64,000 nucleotides of DNA from NCBI GenBank assembly GCA_023512835.1, contig CM042088.1, positions 42,858,771-42,922,770 on the forward strand. The letters are read 5' to 3'. Shown piece after piece: positions 49,267-60,939 of the stretch. How positions within the stretch are numbered: the first letter of the stretch is position 1; each line of letters opens with the position of its first letter. A program made the translations under genes and the position numbers. The stretch comes from Taxillus chinensis (lineage: Eukaryota > Streptophyta > Magnoliopsida > Santalales > Loranthaceae). The notes under the pieces were generated by a model that was not told the DNA's origin, did no database searches, and worked only from the letters and a program-made list of their open reading frames with translations.

Positions 49267-50651
49267 GCACCATGTCATTATTAATTGTAGAAGAAAAACA
49301 AGGAGGAGAACCTTAGGTTCCATTTTGTCTGTTTCCCCTGTTTTCTTCACCATATTATTGTATATGGAACCGTTTCTTGGAGTAAAATAAGTAGCATGCG
49401 TTGCATTTGAAACGACAAAAGAAAGAAAGAAAGAGCTCAACCTGTGTTGATTATTGACAATTTCTACCAAAAAATAACTATGCAATCTACTTTTTTATTA
49501 ATTTTATTTTAATATTGGTATGGATTCACACAATTATGGTTCAATGGTGACCCGCTTGGATGGAGGTTTGAATGTATTGAAGCTGTCATTCGTGGAATCT
49601 AATATGTGACAGGAGAGAACAATTGATCTCCCCTGATTTAAAAATTAAAATGCACCTGGAAATAGGATGACAAAACTCCAAGATTTTTTCACTAATTTCG
49701 AAAGCCAGAGTTGTTTAAGTAGATGTGAAATTCTTCTCATTTATTGTACGTGCTCATGGCCAACACAACAACATGGTTACATGGGACAAAAATGATAACG
49801 TCAGTGACTTATTTAATTGATTTTTTTAATATTTAATGTGAACACAAATACAAAATTAGAGGAATTACATTAGGGTAATAAAATTTGGTGAAGTTTGATA
49901 TTTAATAAATTTTTTAATGATAACATATATCTCGAGTCGAATTTGTGGCCAATATTATTATATGTAAATAAATTTATTGAAACATTTAACTATTTCACTC
50001 TTAGAAAGGCTTGATGAGGTTAATTTTAATGTCAATGACATGACAACCATCGATCCTTGGTGTTTAGATTCGATGGTAAGCAAGGGCAGCTCACCATCGT
50101 GGTAATATGACTTATTTTGGATTCTATCGATATTTATTTTAAAAATTAATTATTAAATTAAATATTCATACTATTATGTATCATGCTGGTAAAACGCAAT
50201 GATAATCTAATGATTAATTTTTATATAAATTAAATCAGAAAAAAACTTAAAGATAAATAAATAAATTTTAATTTATTAAATTCAGATTTTTTTCTAATTA
50301 ATTTTTCATAACCATTAGATCATCATAAATATTTATAGGGATAATACATACTACACATGAATATTTAATATAACAATCGATTTTTAAAATAAATATCATT
50401 AAAATTCAAAATATACATAAATATTTAATTTAACGATTTTTAAAATAAATATCGATAAAATTTAAAATAAATTAGATTATCAGGTGGTAAGATTTTAATT
50501 TATTAAATTCAGATTTTTTATAATTAAATTTTCGTAAAAATAACCGTTATTGTAATAAACTTTTATATATTACGTAAATATAGTTAATGTTAAAAATAAA
50601 TATCAATAAAAATCCAAAATAAGTAAGATTAAATTCCGATCCTTGATGACC

Positions 50652-50800
50652 ATCTCTTCCGTTGCCCGCTCCTTCTAGAAAACGCCCGTCTCTTTCCATT
50701 GCCCGCTCCTTCAATCCCTGATCCGTTGATCTCTCACTTCGCCTCCCTCCGGTGACCTCTCCATATCCCATGCTCGTGTTTATATAAACCAAACACCCAT
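50652..50800 (+). promoter_or_regulatory. EC1 copy 3 proximal promoter with doubled element
   Basis: Same partial duplication as copy 2: 'atctcttccgttgcccgctc' (50652-50671) and 'gtctctttccattgcccgct' (50688-50707). TATATAA at 50781-50787. Confidence 0.7.
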
Positions 50801-50872
50801 ATAGCTTTATCATCATCGTCTTCATAAATCTTGCAACATATCTTCCCAAATTCATATATTATTATAAACATT

Positions 50873-51346
50873 ATGGCTTCCACTTTCACACTCAAGTCCC
50901 TTCTCACGCTACCATTAGTAGTCTTGGCCGTTCTCTCCATCACCACCATCACGGTGTCAGCGGCAAGGCCGCTAGACAGCCAGAAGCAGCCCACGGTCAT
51001 GTTGGCGCCACTGGCCCCTCGTCTGCACCAGCAGCTGGACGATGATAACAGCTCAGCAACATCGTCCTCGTGCTGGGAGTCCCTGTTTGAGCTGCAATCC
51101 TGCACCGGCGAGGTCGTAACGTTCTTCCTCAACGGCGAGACCAACCTCGGCCCAGAATGTTGCCACGCCATCCGCTTCATCGAGTTCCAATGCTGGCCTT
51201 CCATGCTGGGCTCCCTCGGCTACACCTCTGAAGAAACCAACATCCTCCGCGACTACTGCGATGCTTCTGCTGTTGCTGCGGGCTCCGCTCCCTCTCTACC
51301 AGAACCGACCGTCAATGTCAGCCATGACGTGGCGATCCACCCTTAG
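50873..51346 (+). CDS. EC1: EC1-like egg cell-secreted protein, copy 3
   Basis: Intronless, 157 aa. Signal peptide to about residue 30; cysteines at 67, 77, 96, 97, 107 and 129. Substitutions against copy 2 include VVTFFLNGE (Thr for Leu), IEFQC (Phe for Leu) and TSEETNIL. A 15-bp in-frame deletion in the tail joins SLP to EPTVNVSHD, so five residues (EIQST or equivalent) are missing. All hallmark residues are kept, so it is likely functional. Its upstream 2 kb is nearly the same as that of copy 2, indicating a late duplication of this pair. The relic at 62006 shares its tail form (PEPTVNVSHD). Confidence 0.93.
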   Translation: MASTFTLKSLLTLPLVVLAVLSITTITVSAARPLDSQKQPTVMLAPLAPRLHQQLDDDNSSATSSSCWESLFELQSCTGEVVTFFLNGETNLGPECCHAIRFIEFQCWPSMLGSLGYTSEETNILRDYCDASAVAAGSAPSLPEPTVNVSHDVAIHP

Positions 51347-52029
51347 GCGCCAAGTTATTATATATCTTAATTATAGAAGAAAAACAGGGAGGAGAACCTT
51401 AATTTCCATTCCACTCGTACTGCTTCCCTTTCCCCCCTGCTTTCTTCACCATATATGGAACCGGTTTTTGGAAGAAAATCAGAAGCATGCGTTATTGCAT
51501 TCAACCTGTGTGTATTATTGACAGTTTCTACCCAAAAATAAATGCTTGCCAATCTACTTTTTTCTGGGCTTAAGGCCCTAACAATAAAAAAAATCTTTTT
51601 ATTCTAATATTGGTATGGATTCATATAATTATGGTTTCCTAAGTGTGACAGGCTTGGATGGAGCTTTGAATGTATTGAAGTTGGCATTAATGGAATCTAA
51701 TATATCGTAGTTAGGAGAGAACAATTGGTCTTCCCTTATTTAAAGATTCAAATGCATCTGGAAATAGAGTGGCATTACTATAAAATAGATTTTCCGCACA
51801 GGATTACTGAAAAGTTTTAATTAGATGTCTTGAAATGGTTCTCGCTCATATATATGCATGAACTGGTCAACATTCAACAACACGGGGAAAAGATGATAAC
51901 ATGAATGGCTTATTTGTATTATGAACCGAGAATCCACAACGTTACTAATCTATGTTAGGTTTAATTGGTTCCTGCAATTGACATAGCCTATAGGGGAATT
52001 TTGGTGAGCCATTTGGTGAGCCATTCTCA

Positions 52030-52510
52030 AAAATCGATTTCCTTGATTAAATACTTCATGCGTTGGTCACCAATCTTGAGCCATTTGGGTGCATGTTTAG
52101 ACTCTTGAATTTGATGACATGACAATTCTTTTGCCGAGGACAATGACAGAAGCAAGAAAATCATAGGGGGTAGGGTGGTCCATCCGAAGTCGCTCAAGGA
52201 CAATACCTCCACCAAGGCCCAAATCGCTCGTCCCACCACCCTCAAGAACGTCTCTAATAAGGTTGGGGTAATCGTCGTTGATCTTGGAATTCCACTTGTT
52301 CTCAACAATTAACCATTTAGGGTTCAAATTTAGGTAGCCAACTTGGTCATTAGGATGGATGAGCGCGACTCCATGGCCAACAATAATTTTGCCAGAGTGA
52401 ACGCCATTAGACCCCATGTTTCTTTCGCTAGAGACATTTTTTTGGATGAACCCTCCCCGCCGAAACTGCCCCCTTCCTCCACTTCCACATTTGGGTAATA
52501 TTGAAAGTTA
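52030..52510. repeat. Spacer repeat R, copy 1 (unassigned coding-like fragment)
   Basis: Matches 55870-56330 over ~450 bp, e.g. 'ggtcattaggatggatgagc' in both. On the - strand it has an open frame (52417-52097) with YPNLIRDVLEGGGTSDLGLG, VVL-type and 'HPTPYDFLASVIVLGKR' runs that look protein-like, but I do not recognise the family. The second copy has stops in the same frame. Probably a captured gene piece duplicated with the EC1 unit. Confidence 0.6.
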
Positions 52511-53765
52511 ATTCCCAAAAGCTAAGGAATGACTCGGAAGTGAAAAATTAACTTTACCTTATTAAAGGGAATTTCATTGTTGCAATAATTATTCAATTCT
52601 TATGCGTACGAAGGAATGAATTTGATTCTAGTTCATTCTAAAATATGTTATAATTAATGACATGTTTAGTACGTAAGAAATGAAAGGAATCAGTACAAAA
52701 AACAGTAAAGGGATTAAGATTCCCACAGGAATGTTATTGCCTTATGTAAGAAGAAATTGATTCCCCCCACCTCCCAGATTTACTAAGGTTCCCTTGCATA
52801 AGGGAACCTTATTTATTTTTATACTTTTTTTTATTTTATTTTTCTTTCTCCCTATCTCTCTCCCTCTCCCTCTTTCCCCGTTGCCCTCACCACGCCCGAT
52901 TTGCCATCGCTGCAAGCGTTCGTTCAAACCCAGGAATTAATAAAAAATATTTAATAAATGTTAATTGAGAATATTTTAGTAATTGTATGATTATATTTTC
53001 TTACTTGTTTAAGGGAATTTCATTGTTGCAATAATTATTTAATTCTTCTGCGTATGAAGGAATGAATTTGATTCTATTTTATTCTATTTATAGGTAAAAC
53101 ATGTTATAATTAAGTTTTAGTTAGGAATATTAAATGGTGCCCAGCTCACATGAGTGTAACAGTCGAGACCATCCATTATTGTTCGATTTGATCCACGGCC
53201 TGTATTGATTTATTTTTGATACGCCTAAAGCCCCCCAAAGCCTTTTGTTATGTGAGGTATTTGCACCTACTTATAGTGTATTTCGTTCTTCTAGAGATTA
53301 AGGAGTTAGTTCCGTTTCCTACTAACGTAGACCAGTCGAACCTCACACACACTTGAGCCTAAACAAGTTGAATATATTTAGGCTCACTTTTAAATTTTAT
53401 TAACGATTTAATATTACATAAATTACTATTAGTACCGAAATGGAATATTAACAATATTAACTATTTTGTTATTTAGGCTCACTTTTAAATTTTCCATCAA
53501 CGCTCGCCATCTCGATTTCCATCAACGCTCGCCACTTCGATCCCTATTCTCACTTTTAATAACAATATTAAAAATTTTGTTATTTAGGCTCACTTTTAAA
53601 TTTTATTAACTATTTAATATTACATAAATTACTAGTTTTATTATAATTTGAATTTATTAAATTTCGATTTTAATATTATGTTAATTAATATTGAATTTCA
53701 ACCTAAATTCATTTTATAATATATATATATACATATGAAGTGAAAAGAAAGTTCACTCGCACGTA
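52511..53765. other. Spacer between EC1 copies 3 and 4
   Basis: Contains two copies of 'aagggaatttcattgttgca' (52565 and 53019 areas) and a tandem repeat of 'tttaggctcacttttaaatt' at about 53379, 53465 and 53585. No gene seen. Confidence 0.5.
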
Positions 53766-54175
53766 GACATGTTTGGTTCAGTGATTCAATTGCGTTTTGA
53801 AATATAATATTTAATTGGCCCAAAAAGTATATTTATATATATGTTTTTTAAATAAAATGATATTTTATTTAAATTATTATTTGAATAAAATCGTTATTTT
53901 TAAAATAAAATTGAGTTGTTTTAGGTTTCAAATAAAAAATTATTTTTTAAACCTTTTTTTTACTTTTTATTTTTGTTCTATTTATTATTTGGGTCTATCA
54001 TATTTTATTTTAAATAATTTTTGTAAGATTTTTTTTTATAAAAATATATTCTTTTTAGAATAAATTTTCTCTCCTATCAAAAAAAAATTATTTTCAAAAT
54101 TCAAACATCAAATCCAATAAAAATTCAAATCATGAAAACAAAACACAAAATCAAAAATGTGTGCCAAACAAAATT
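53766..54175 (+). mobile_element. MITE-like AT-rich element, copy B
   Basis: Starts 'gtagacatgtttggttcagt' and ends 'atgtgtgccaaacaaaattt'; the inverse of the end (TTTTGTTTGGCACACAT) resembles the start, giving imperfect TGTTTGG-type terminal repeats. The internal sequence parallels copy A at 31390 and, inverted, copy C at 62510. Confidence 0.6.
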
Positions 54176-54449
54176 TATTATCATCTACTAAACCCTCAAT
54201 TTTAAAGAAAGTCATCTCTTCTTCATTCTCCACTATCTCTCTAATATAGACCCTTATTATTCGATATAATTAAAATGATCATTATTTGATTATAATATAT
54301 TTTCATAATCAAAATTTATTTATTTATTTATCACAATTAAATATTTTTAAAATTTTAATTAATATTAATTTATGTAAAAAAAATATCGGGTCTGATCAAA
54401 ATATTCAATAAATTTTATCCATCAAAATCCCAACCCAATAAATTTTAAA

Positions 54450-54580
54450 AACGCCCGTCTCTTCCTGTGCCCGCTCCTTTAATCCCTGATCCCTGATCCC
54501 TGATCCTTTGATCTCTCACTTCGCCTCTCTCCTCCGGTGACCTCTCCACATCCATGGTGGTGTTTATATAAACCAACACC
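54450..54580 (+). promoter_or_regulatory. EC1 copy 4 proximal promoter
   Basis: Single conserved block with extra 'cctgatccctgatccctgat' repeats (a short local expansion). TATATAA at 54565-54571, 91 bp before the ATG. Confidence 0.7.
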
Positions 54581-54655
54581 CATATGCCTTTATCTTCATC
54601 GTCTTCATCAATATTACCATATATCTTCCCAAATCCATATATTATTAAAAGCGTT

Positions 54656-55093
54656 ATGGCTTCCACTTTCGCACTCACGTCCCCTCTCACGCTACCATTA
54701 GTCTTTGCCGTTCTCTCCATCACCACCATCACAGTGTCGGCCTCTCGGCCGCTGGACAGCCAGAAGCAATCCATGGTCAAGTTGGCACCACTGGCGGCTC
54801 GTCTGCACCAGCAGCTGGACGATGATAACAGCAACGACAACTCAGCAACATCGTCCTCGTGCTTGGAGTCCCTGTTTGAGCTGCAATCCTGCACCGGCGA
54901 GGTCGTACTGTTCTTCCTCAACGGCGAGACCGACCTCGGCCCAGAATGTTGCCATGCCATCCGCTTCATCGAGGTCCAATGCTGGCCTTCCATGCTGGGC
55001 TCCCTCGGCTACACCGCTCAAGATACCAACATCCTCCGTGACTACTGCGACGCTTCTGCTGTTGTTGCGGGCTCCGTTCCCTCCCTACCATAG
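54656..55093 (+). CDS. EC1: EC1-like egg cell-secreted protein, copy 4 (most diverged)
   Basis: Intronless, 145 aa, the most divergent intact member. The signal peptide core is changed (SPLTLPLVFAVLSITTITVS, one residue shorter); the linker has an insertion (DDDNSNDNSATSSS); cysteines are at 69, 79, 98, 99, 109 and 131. The Trp next to the first cysteine is Leu (CLES instead of CWES), and QDTNIL replaces QETNIL. The frame ends at TAG after SVPSLP, the same GAG-to-TAG change as copy 1, so the tail is missing. The in-frame upstream extension was not used because it lies in the leader after the TATA box. Secretion and fold should be intact; altered activity is possible. Confidence 0.9.
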   Translation: MASTFALTSPLTLPLVFAVLSITTITVSASRPLDSQKQSMVKLAPLAARLHQQLDDDNSNDNSATSSSCLESLFELQSCTGEVVLFFLNGETDLGPECCHAIRFIEVQCWPSMLGSLGYTAQDTNILRDYCDASAVVAGSVPSLP

Positions 55094-55869
55094 ATTCAGT
55101 CTACCGAACCGACCGTCGATGTCAGCCATGGCCTGGAGATCCACCCTTAGGCACCTCGTCATTATTAATCATGAAAGAAAAACAGGGTAGAACGTTAATT
55201 TCTACTCCACGTACTACTGTCTTTTTCCCCTGTTTTCTTCACCATATTATTGTATATGGAACCGGTTTTTGGAAGAAAATCAGAAGTATGCGTTGCATTC
55301 ACCCCAATGGTGACCGGCTCAAGGCCCTAACCAAAAAAAAAACTTTTTATTTTAATAATGGTATGGATTCATATAATTATGGTTTCCTCAATTGTGATTG
55401 ATGGCTCTTTGAATGTATTGAAGCTGGCATTAATGGAATGGTCTTCCCATATTCCTCTAAGAGAGATTTTCTGCACAGCATTTCAAACATTTCGAAAGCC
55501 ATGGTTTTTTAATTGAGCAAATACTATATATAGTAAGAAATGCGTAATGGGTGAATAATCCGTATATGAATCATCCAAAAAAAAAGGAAATAAAGCATAA
55601 ATTATTATTATTTTTTGAATTAGATGTCTTGAAATGTTCTCATTGTACGTGCACATGTGCATAAGTTGGCCAACAACAAGGAACAAAATTAATAACATGA
55701 AATGACTTATTTCTATTATGGATTAATGAGGAATCCACAACGTCACTAATTTATGTTAGGTCTAATTGGTTTCTGCTATTGATAAGGTGGGGAAGTGGGG
55801 ATTCTCAAAATTGACGCTAATCACTTGAACCTTTGGATGCATGAGTACTCATTTACCTGATTTTAGACT

Positions 55870-56330
55870 GTTTAAATTGGTGACAAGACACTTCTTTTGC
55901 CAAGGACACCGACCGGAACCAGAAGACCATGGAGGAGGGTTGGGTGGTTCCTCTGCTAAAGTTGCTCAAGGACAACACCTCCACCAAGGCCCAAATCACT
56001 TGTGCCACCACCCTCAAGAACCTCTCTAATACGGTTAGGGTAATCGTCGTTGATCTTGGGATCCCACTTGTTCTCAGCAATTAGCCCCTCATATTCGAAT
56101 TTAGGTAGCCAATTTGGTCATTAGGATGGATGAGCGCAACTCCATGGTCCACAATGATTTTGCTGGGGTGAATGCCATTAGACCTCTTCTTTCGCTGGAG
56201 ACATTTTTTTTCAATGAACCCTCCGCCCCAATTGCTCCCTTCCTCAGCTTCCATATCTGGGCAATATTGGTAGTTAATTCACATGAGCTGAGGAATGATT
56301 CAATGCTAGGGAATCAACTTCACATTACTT
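55870..56330. repeat. Spacer repeat R, copy 2
   Basis: Second copy of the sequence at 52030-52510, same orientation relative to the EC1 genes, in the spacer between copies 4 and 5; more decayed on the - strand reading. Confidence 0.6.
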
Positions 56331-57689
56331 AAGGGTAATTTCATTCCTGCAATATTAATCGCTTTAGGCTCGCCATATCGGTCCGAACGGCTTTAAAACG
56401 CATTATGACATTTCTAGGCTTACTCCACCTTATAAACCCCTTGGCCTTCCCCAAATCCTTCCATGTGGGACAATACTTCCCAACACCTTATATGGAGTTG
56501 AACCAAGGACCTTGCTTGTGAAGTAAATGGTCTAACCAATTAAGAGGGTAACTTATATTATTAATTAAATTTAAAATTCTAAAAACTAACAATATAAATA
56601 AAAAAGTATAGAAGAATTTACGGCCAGGCTAAAAGAAGAATTATTATTTAATAAATAAATAAAATTTACTTTTTTTCCTGTAAGAAGTATGCAAGAAAAA
56701 AATAAAGGGTATCTTTTACATCATGCGTGTAGCCGTGTACGTTTTTTCTTTCTTTTCTTTTTCATTTAAAAGCCCATTAATTTTAACAACTTCTTAAAAT
56801 TCCACTAGCCTTATGAGCAATCAGTTATATATTATTAGTGGAAGAAATAATCTATATATTTTTTTATATCATCAACACTTTTTCTTCTTTTCATTTAAAA
56901 GTCCATTAATTTTAACTATATATTAAAATTTTCACGACTCCCTACGCAAGCAATCTATTCTACTATTATTGGGTACAAAAACGGAGACGATCAAGGCACA
57001 GGCCTGAGACGGGGCCCTATTTTGTGGCTTAAATTTTGGGGCTCAAAGGCCTTACTTGCCTTGGCCATATTTCTAAATAAAAGTTACTTTATTTTACTTT
57101 TTATATAAAAGTTAACTAATAAAAGTTATTTTATATAAAAGTTATTTTATATAAAAGTTATTTTAATTAATTATTTTTAATTATCTCCTCCGACCATATT
57201 TCTTATCTTAGCTAATTATATAATATTTTAATATTATTTTTAAAATTTTCAATTTAAATAATTATTTTTTTTAACTAATTAATACTTCACTACATTGAAA
57301 TATTAATAAATTATTTTAGGGTGTATTAATGTCTGTATATATATTCTTAGTTAATTATACAATATTCATTATTACTTTTTAAAATTTTAATTTAAATAAT
57401 TATTTTTTCAAAACTAATTAGATTAACTAAAATAAAATGAAATTCCAATTTTGGCCCTAATTTTGGTGGCCCAAGTTCCAGCCTGCAACCAATACCCGTA
57501 TCCAATCATCTACTACTTCTCTAATCTAGACCCGTATTTTTCGATATAATTAAAATGATAATTATTTCATTATAATATATTTCCATAATTAAAATATAAT
57601 TATTTATTTTTTAAAAACAATTAATAAAAAATTATTTATGTAAAAATAATATCGGTTCTAGTCAAAATATTCCTTAAATTTTATTTTTA
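56331..57689. other. Spacer between EC1 copies 4 and 5
   Basis: 56390-56560 reads like a small repeat ('ttgaaccaaggaccttgctt', 'aagtaaatggtctaaccaat'), a pattern I have seen in dispersed plant repeats; borders unclear. 57060-57180 has three or four copies of 'ataaaagttattttat'. 57490-57680 resembles the region upstream of copies 1 and 4. No gene. Confidence 0.45.
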
Positions 57690-57805
57690 AAACGCCCGTC
57701 TCTTCCATTGCCCGCTCCCTGATCGATCCGTTGATCACTCTCTTGGCCTCCCTCCTCCGGTGACCTCTCCACATCCCATTGTGGTGTTTATATAAACCAA
57801 ACACA
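57690..57805 (+). promoter_or_regulatory. EC1 copy 5 proximal promoter
   Basis: Conserved block; lacks the 'cttcaatcc' segment before 'ctgatc'. TATATAA at 57789-57795, 94 bp before the ATG. Confidence 0.7.
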
Positions 57806-57882
57806 CCCATATGCCTTTATCATCATCCTCTTCGTAAATCTTACAACATATCTTCCCAAATCCATATATCATTAAAAACATT

Positions 57883-58371
57883 ATGGCTTCCACTCTCACA
57901 CCCAAGTCCCTTCTCACGCTACCGTTAGTAGTCTTGGCCGTTCTCCACATCACCACCATCACGGTGTCCGCGGCACGGCCGCTTGACAACCAGAAGCAGC
58001 CCATGGTCATGTTGGCGCCACTAGCCCCTCGTCTGCACCAGCAGCTGGACGATGATAACAGCTCAGCAACGTCGTCCTCGTGCTGGGAGTCCCTGTTTGA
58101 GCTGCAATCCTGCACCGGTGAGGTCGTGCTGTTCTTCCTCAACGGCGAGACCAACCTCGGCCCAGAATGTTGCCATGCCATCCGCTTCGTCGAGCTCCAA
58201 TGCTGGCCTTCCATGCTGGGCTCCCTCGGCTACACCGCTCAAGAAACCAACATCCTCCGTGACTACTGCGATGCTTCTGCTGTTGTTGCGGGTTCCGCTC
58301 CCTCTCTACCAGAGATTCAGTCTACCGAACCGACCGTCGATGTCAGCCATGAGCCGGCGATCCATCCTTAG
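57883..58371 (+). CDS. EC1: EC1-like egg cell-secreted protein, copy 5
   Basis: Intronless, 162 aa, full-length tail (SAPSLPEIQSTEPTVDVSHE to IHP). Signal peptide with two unusual changes (MASTLTPKS; LAVLHITTITVS, a His in the hydrophobic core); cysteines at 67, 77, 96, 97, 107 and 129; FFLNGETNLGPECCHAIRF, then VELQCWPSMLGSLGYTAQE. Expected role as for the other copies. The His in the signal core is tolerable but unusual. The 3' flank carries a GAA/AAG microsatellite near 58520-58545. Confidence 0.93.
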   Translation: MASTLTPKSLLTLPLVVLAVLHITTITVSAARPLDNQKQPMVMLAPLAPRLHQQLDDDNSSATSSSCWESLFELQSCTGEVVLFFLNGETNLGPECCHAIRFVELQCWPSMLGSLGYTAQETNILRDYCDASAVVAGSAPSLPEIQSTEPTVDVSHEPAIHP

Positions 58372-58519
58372 GGGCCACGTCATTATTAATTATAGAAGAG
58401 AAACAGGGAGGAGAACCTTAGTTACCACTTTGTTTTTTTCCCCTGTTTTCTTCACCATGTTATTGTATATGGAACCGTTTTTTGGAGTAAAATCAGAAGC
58501 ATGCGTTGCATTTGAAACG

Positions 58520-58545
58520 GAAAAAAAAAAGAAGAAGAAGAAGAA
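58520..58545. repeat. A-rich (GAA)n tract downstream of EC1 copy 5
   Basis: A run of As followed by about five AAG units; the same position downstream of copies 1 and 2 carries (AAAG)n, so this tract has expanded differently in each unit. Confidence 0.8.
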
Positions 58546-59039
58546 GCTCAACCTGTGTTGATTATTGACAATTTCTACCCAAAAATAACTACTTTGCAAT
58601 CTGCTTTTTTATTCTTTTTATTTTAATATTGGTATGGACTCACACAATTATGGTTTCCTCATTAATGTATTGAAGCTACCAATCGGGGAATTCAATATGT
58701 TGCAGGAGAGAACAATTTGTCTCCCCTTATTTTAAAATTAAAATGCACCCGAAAAGAGGGTGACAGGAAGATTTTTTTTCACTAATTTCGAAAGCCAGAG
58801 TTATTTAAGTAGATGTTGTGGAATTCTTCTCATTTATTGTACGTGCTCATGGCCAACAACATGGGACAACAATGATAACATCAATGACCTATTTAATTGG
58901 TTTTTTTAATATTTATTGTGTACACAAACGGAAAATACAAAATTAGAAAGACCTTCCTTCAAAAAGTTGCAGCATGATCTTTTTTTTGTTTAGGATTATT
59001 CCACAAAGGTGATGAGGTTAATCTTAATAAAAATAAGAA

Positions 59040-60738
59040 TATATATATATGTGTGTATTTTTATTAGATTAAATATTCATATTATTAAGTATTGTCTGAA
59101 AAATGTCACGATGTAATAATTAATTTTTATAATAATTTAATTAGAAAAATTTGAAAATAAAATAATTATTTTAAATTTATTAAATTAAATTTTTTAAAAA
59201 TAAATTTTCATAAAAATAACGTTAGATCATTATAAACTTGTATAGAAGTGATATATGTAATTTAACAATTCCATGTGATATTGTAGCGCTAATTTGGTGA
59301 TATAGATGGCTTGGGCAAAAGGATACTTTCACAATGAATATGTTATAAATATATTATAATTCAAGTTTTTTTAAACATAGGATTTGTTATTTATTCGAAG
59401 AATAATATGGGTTTTGAAGGATTTGTTATTCACACATGTGACAGGTCCAAAGAAACAGGTAGAGAGAGAAAGGGAGAATGAATCATGAGAGGATCTTTAA
59501 GGTTTTTGCGCGATTGAATGATTTCCCACGTGTTCTAGGTGGCTACAATTAATGGATAGAAATTGTTAATTTAACGTGGAACCACATAAAAATTTTTCAC
59601 TGGATAGTTGGTTGGTAGGCGTTTGATTGGATGATATAAGTAATAAAAATTCATTTGAACTTTAAAAAAATCATGCTCAACCAAAGGCATTGTCCTATTT
59701 TTAATTGGAAACATAGGCTATTTTTATTTTAAAATTTTATTCTAGCCTTCTTGCTGTTATAGTGTCCTTGAGATACTATTGTTATTGTTTTAAATTTTTT
59801 ATTTTTAAAAATTATATTTGATTTTATATGTATTGGCCGTGGGGTTATTTGACCGACCTGCCACCTGAGAAGTGAATCGATTTCCGTTGGGCTGTACACC
59901 GAAAAGAATGGCAGAAACACCCATTTCACCACTTGCTGGGGCCTGGCCTGGGGGGAGGGGGAGGGGGTGTGAATGGGAACAAGACAGTCTAAATGTATTT
60001 TCTGATGATTAATTTAAAAATAATTTGTTTAAAAAATTAAAATTAAAAATAATTATCAAATAAAAAAATTATTCATTTTGAATATTCAAAAATAAAAAAC
60101 TCTTTTTGAATACAGTACCAAAACACTGATTTTCGATTCGTTCAATGTAACCGGATTCGGATAGTTGAATTGAGTTTTTTGTACCAAATAAAAATAAAGA
60201 TAATTTCCGCGTTGTGGCCAAAAATATTTTAAAATCTTAAAATTAAATATTTAATTAATAAAAAACTAATAGCGAACTTAATCAAAGTTTTCCTGAAATT
60301 TTATCAATTAAAATCTCAACCGTTGAGCGTACTACCCTACTCAATTATCTCTAAAAATACTTTTTTTTTTTTTTAATATTGAATAAATTACAAGTTTTAA
60401 TTTAATTAGAATTTATTAAATTTGAAAGAAAAAAAATGTCATCTGTTCGGCATCCCCTCGTTCTCTGTCTCTCTTTTTGCACTAGGCCGATATGATTAAA
60501 TATTAATCTGATATTTATTTGATTATAATATATTTTTATAATTACATTTTAATTATCTAAATATTTTTAACATTTTAAATTAGATATTTATTTATTAAAA
60601 AATAATATGGGTTTAATCGAAAATTTCCTTAAATTTTATCAATCAAAATCCCAACCGTTGAGCTTCCTACCCAGACTACCCTACTCAATTATCTCTCAAA
60701 TTAATTTTTTTTTGGTTTGAAAAACAAAACAAAACAAA
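59040..60738. other. Spacer between EC1 copies 5 and 6
   Basis: AT-rich. A short GC-rich stretch 'ggggggagggggaggggg' lies at 59950-59967. The sequence 'aatttccttaaattttatca' with 'atc.aaatcccaaccgttga' occurs twice (about 60290 and 60640), a local duplication. No gene. Confidence 0.5.
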
Positions 60739-60855
60739 ACGCCCGGCCGTCTCTCCATTGCCCGCTCCATCCGTTGATCTCTCACTTCGCAATCGCCTCC
60801 CTCCTTCGGTGACCTCTCCACATCCCATTGTGGTGTTTATATAAACCAAACACCC
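60739..60855 (+). promoter_or_regulatory. EC1 copy 6 proximal promoter
   Basis: Conserved block starting 'gcccggccgtctctccattg', preceded by AAAAC repeats. TATATAA at 60838-60844, 96 bp before the ATG. Confidence 0.7.
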
Positions 60856-60939
60856 TCATATGCCTTTATCATCATCGTCTTCATAAATCTTACAACATAT
60901 CTTCCCAAATTCATATATTATTAATTAAGAACATACATT

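Noticed and set aside
48437..50855. Similar 102-106 codon reverse frames (MNLGRYVARFMK...) upstream of EC1 copies 2 and 3
   Set aside because: They cover the duplicated promoter and leader of both copies; their likeness follows from the recent duplication and there is no protein family match.
56390..56560. tRNA-like words ('ttgaaccaaggaccttgctt') as a tRNA gene
   Set aside because: Only a loose B-box resemblance; no A-box at the right distance and no cloverleaf could be drawn.
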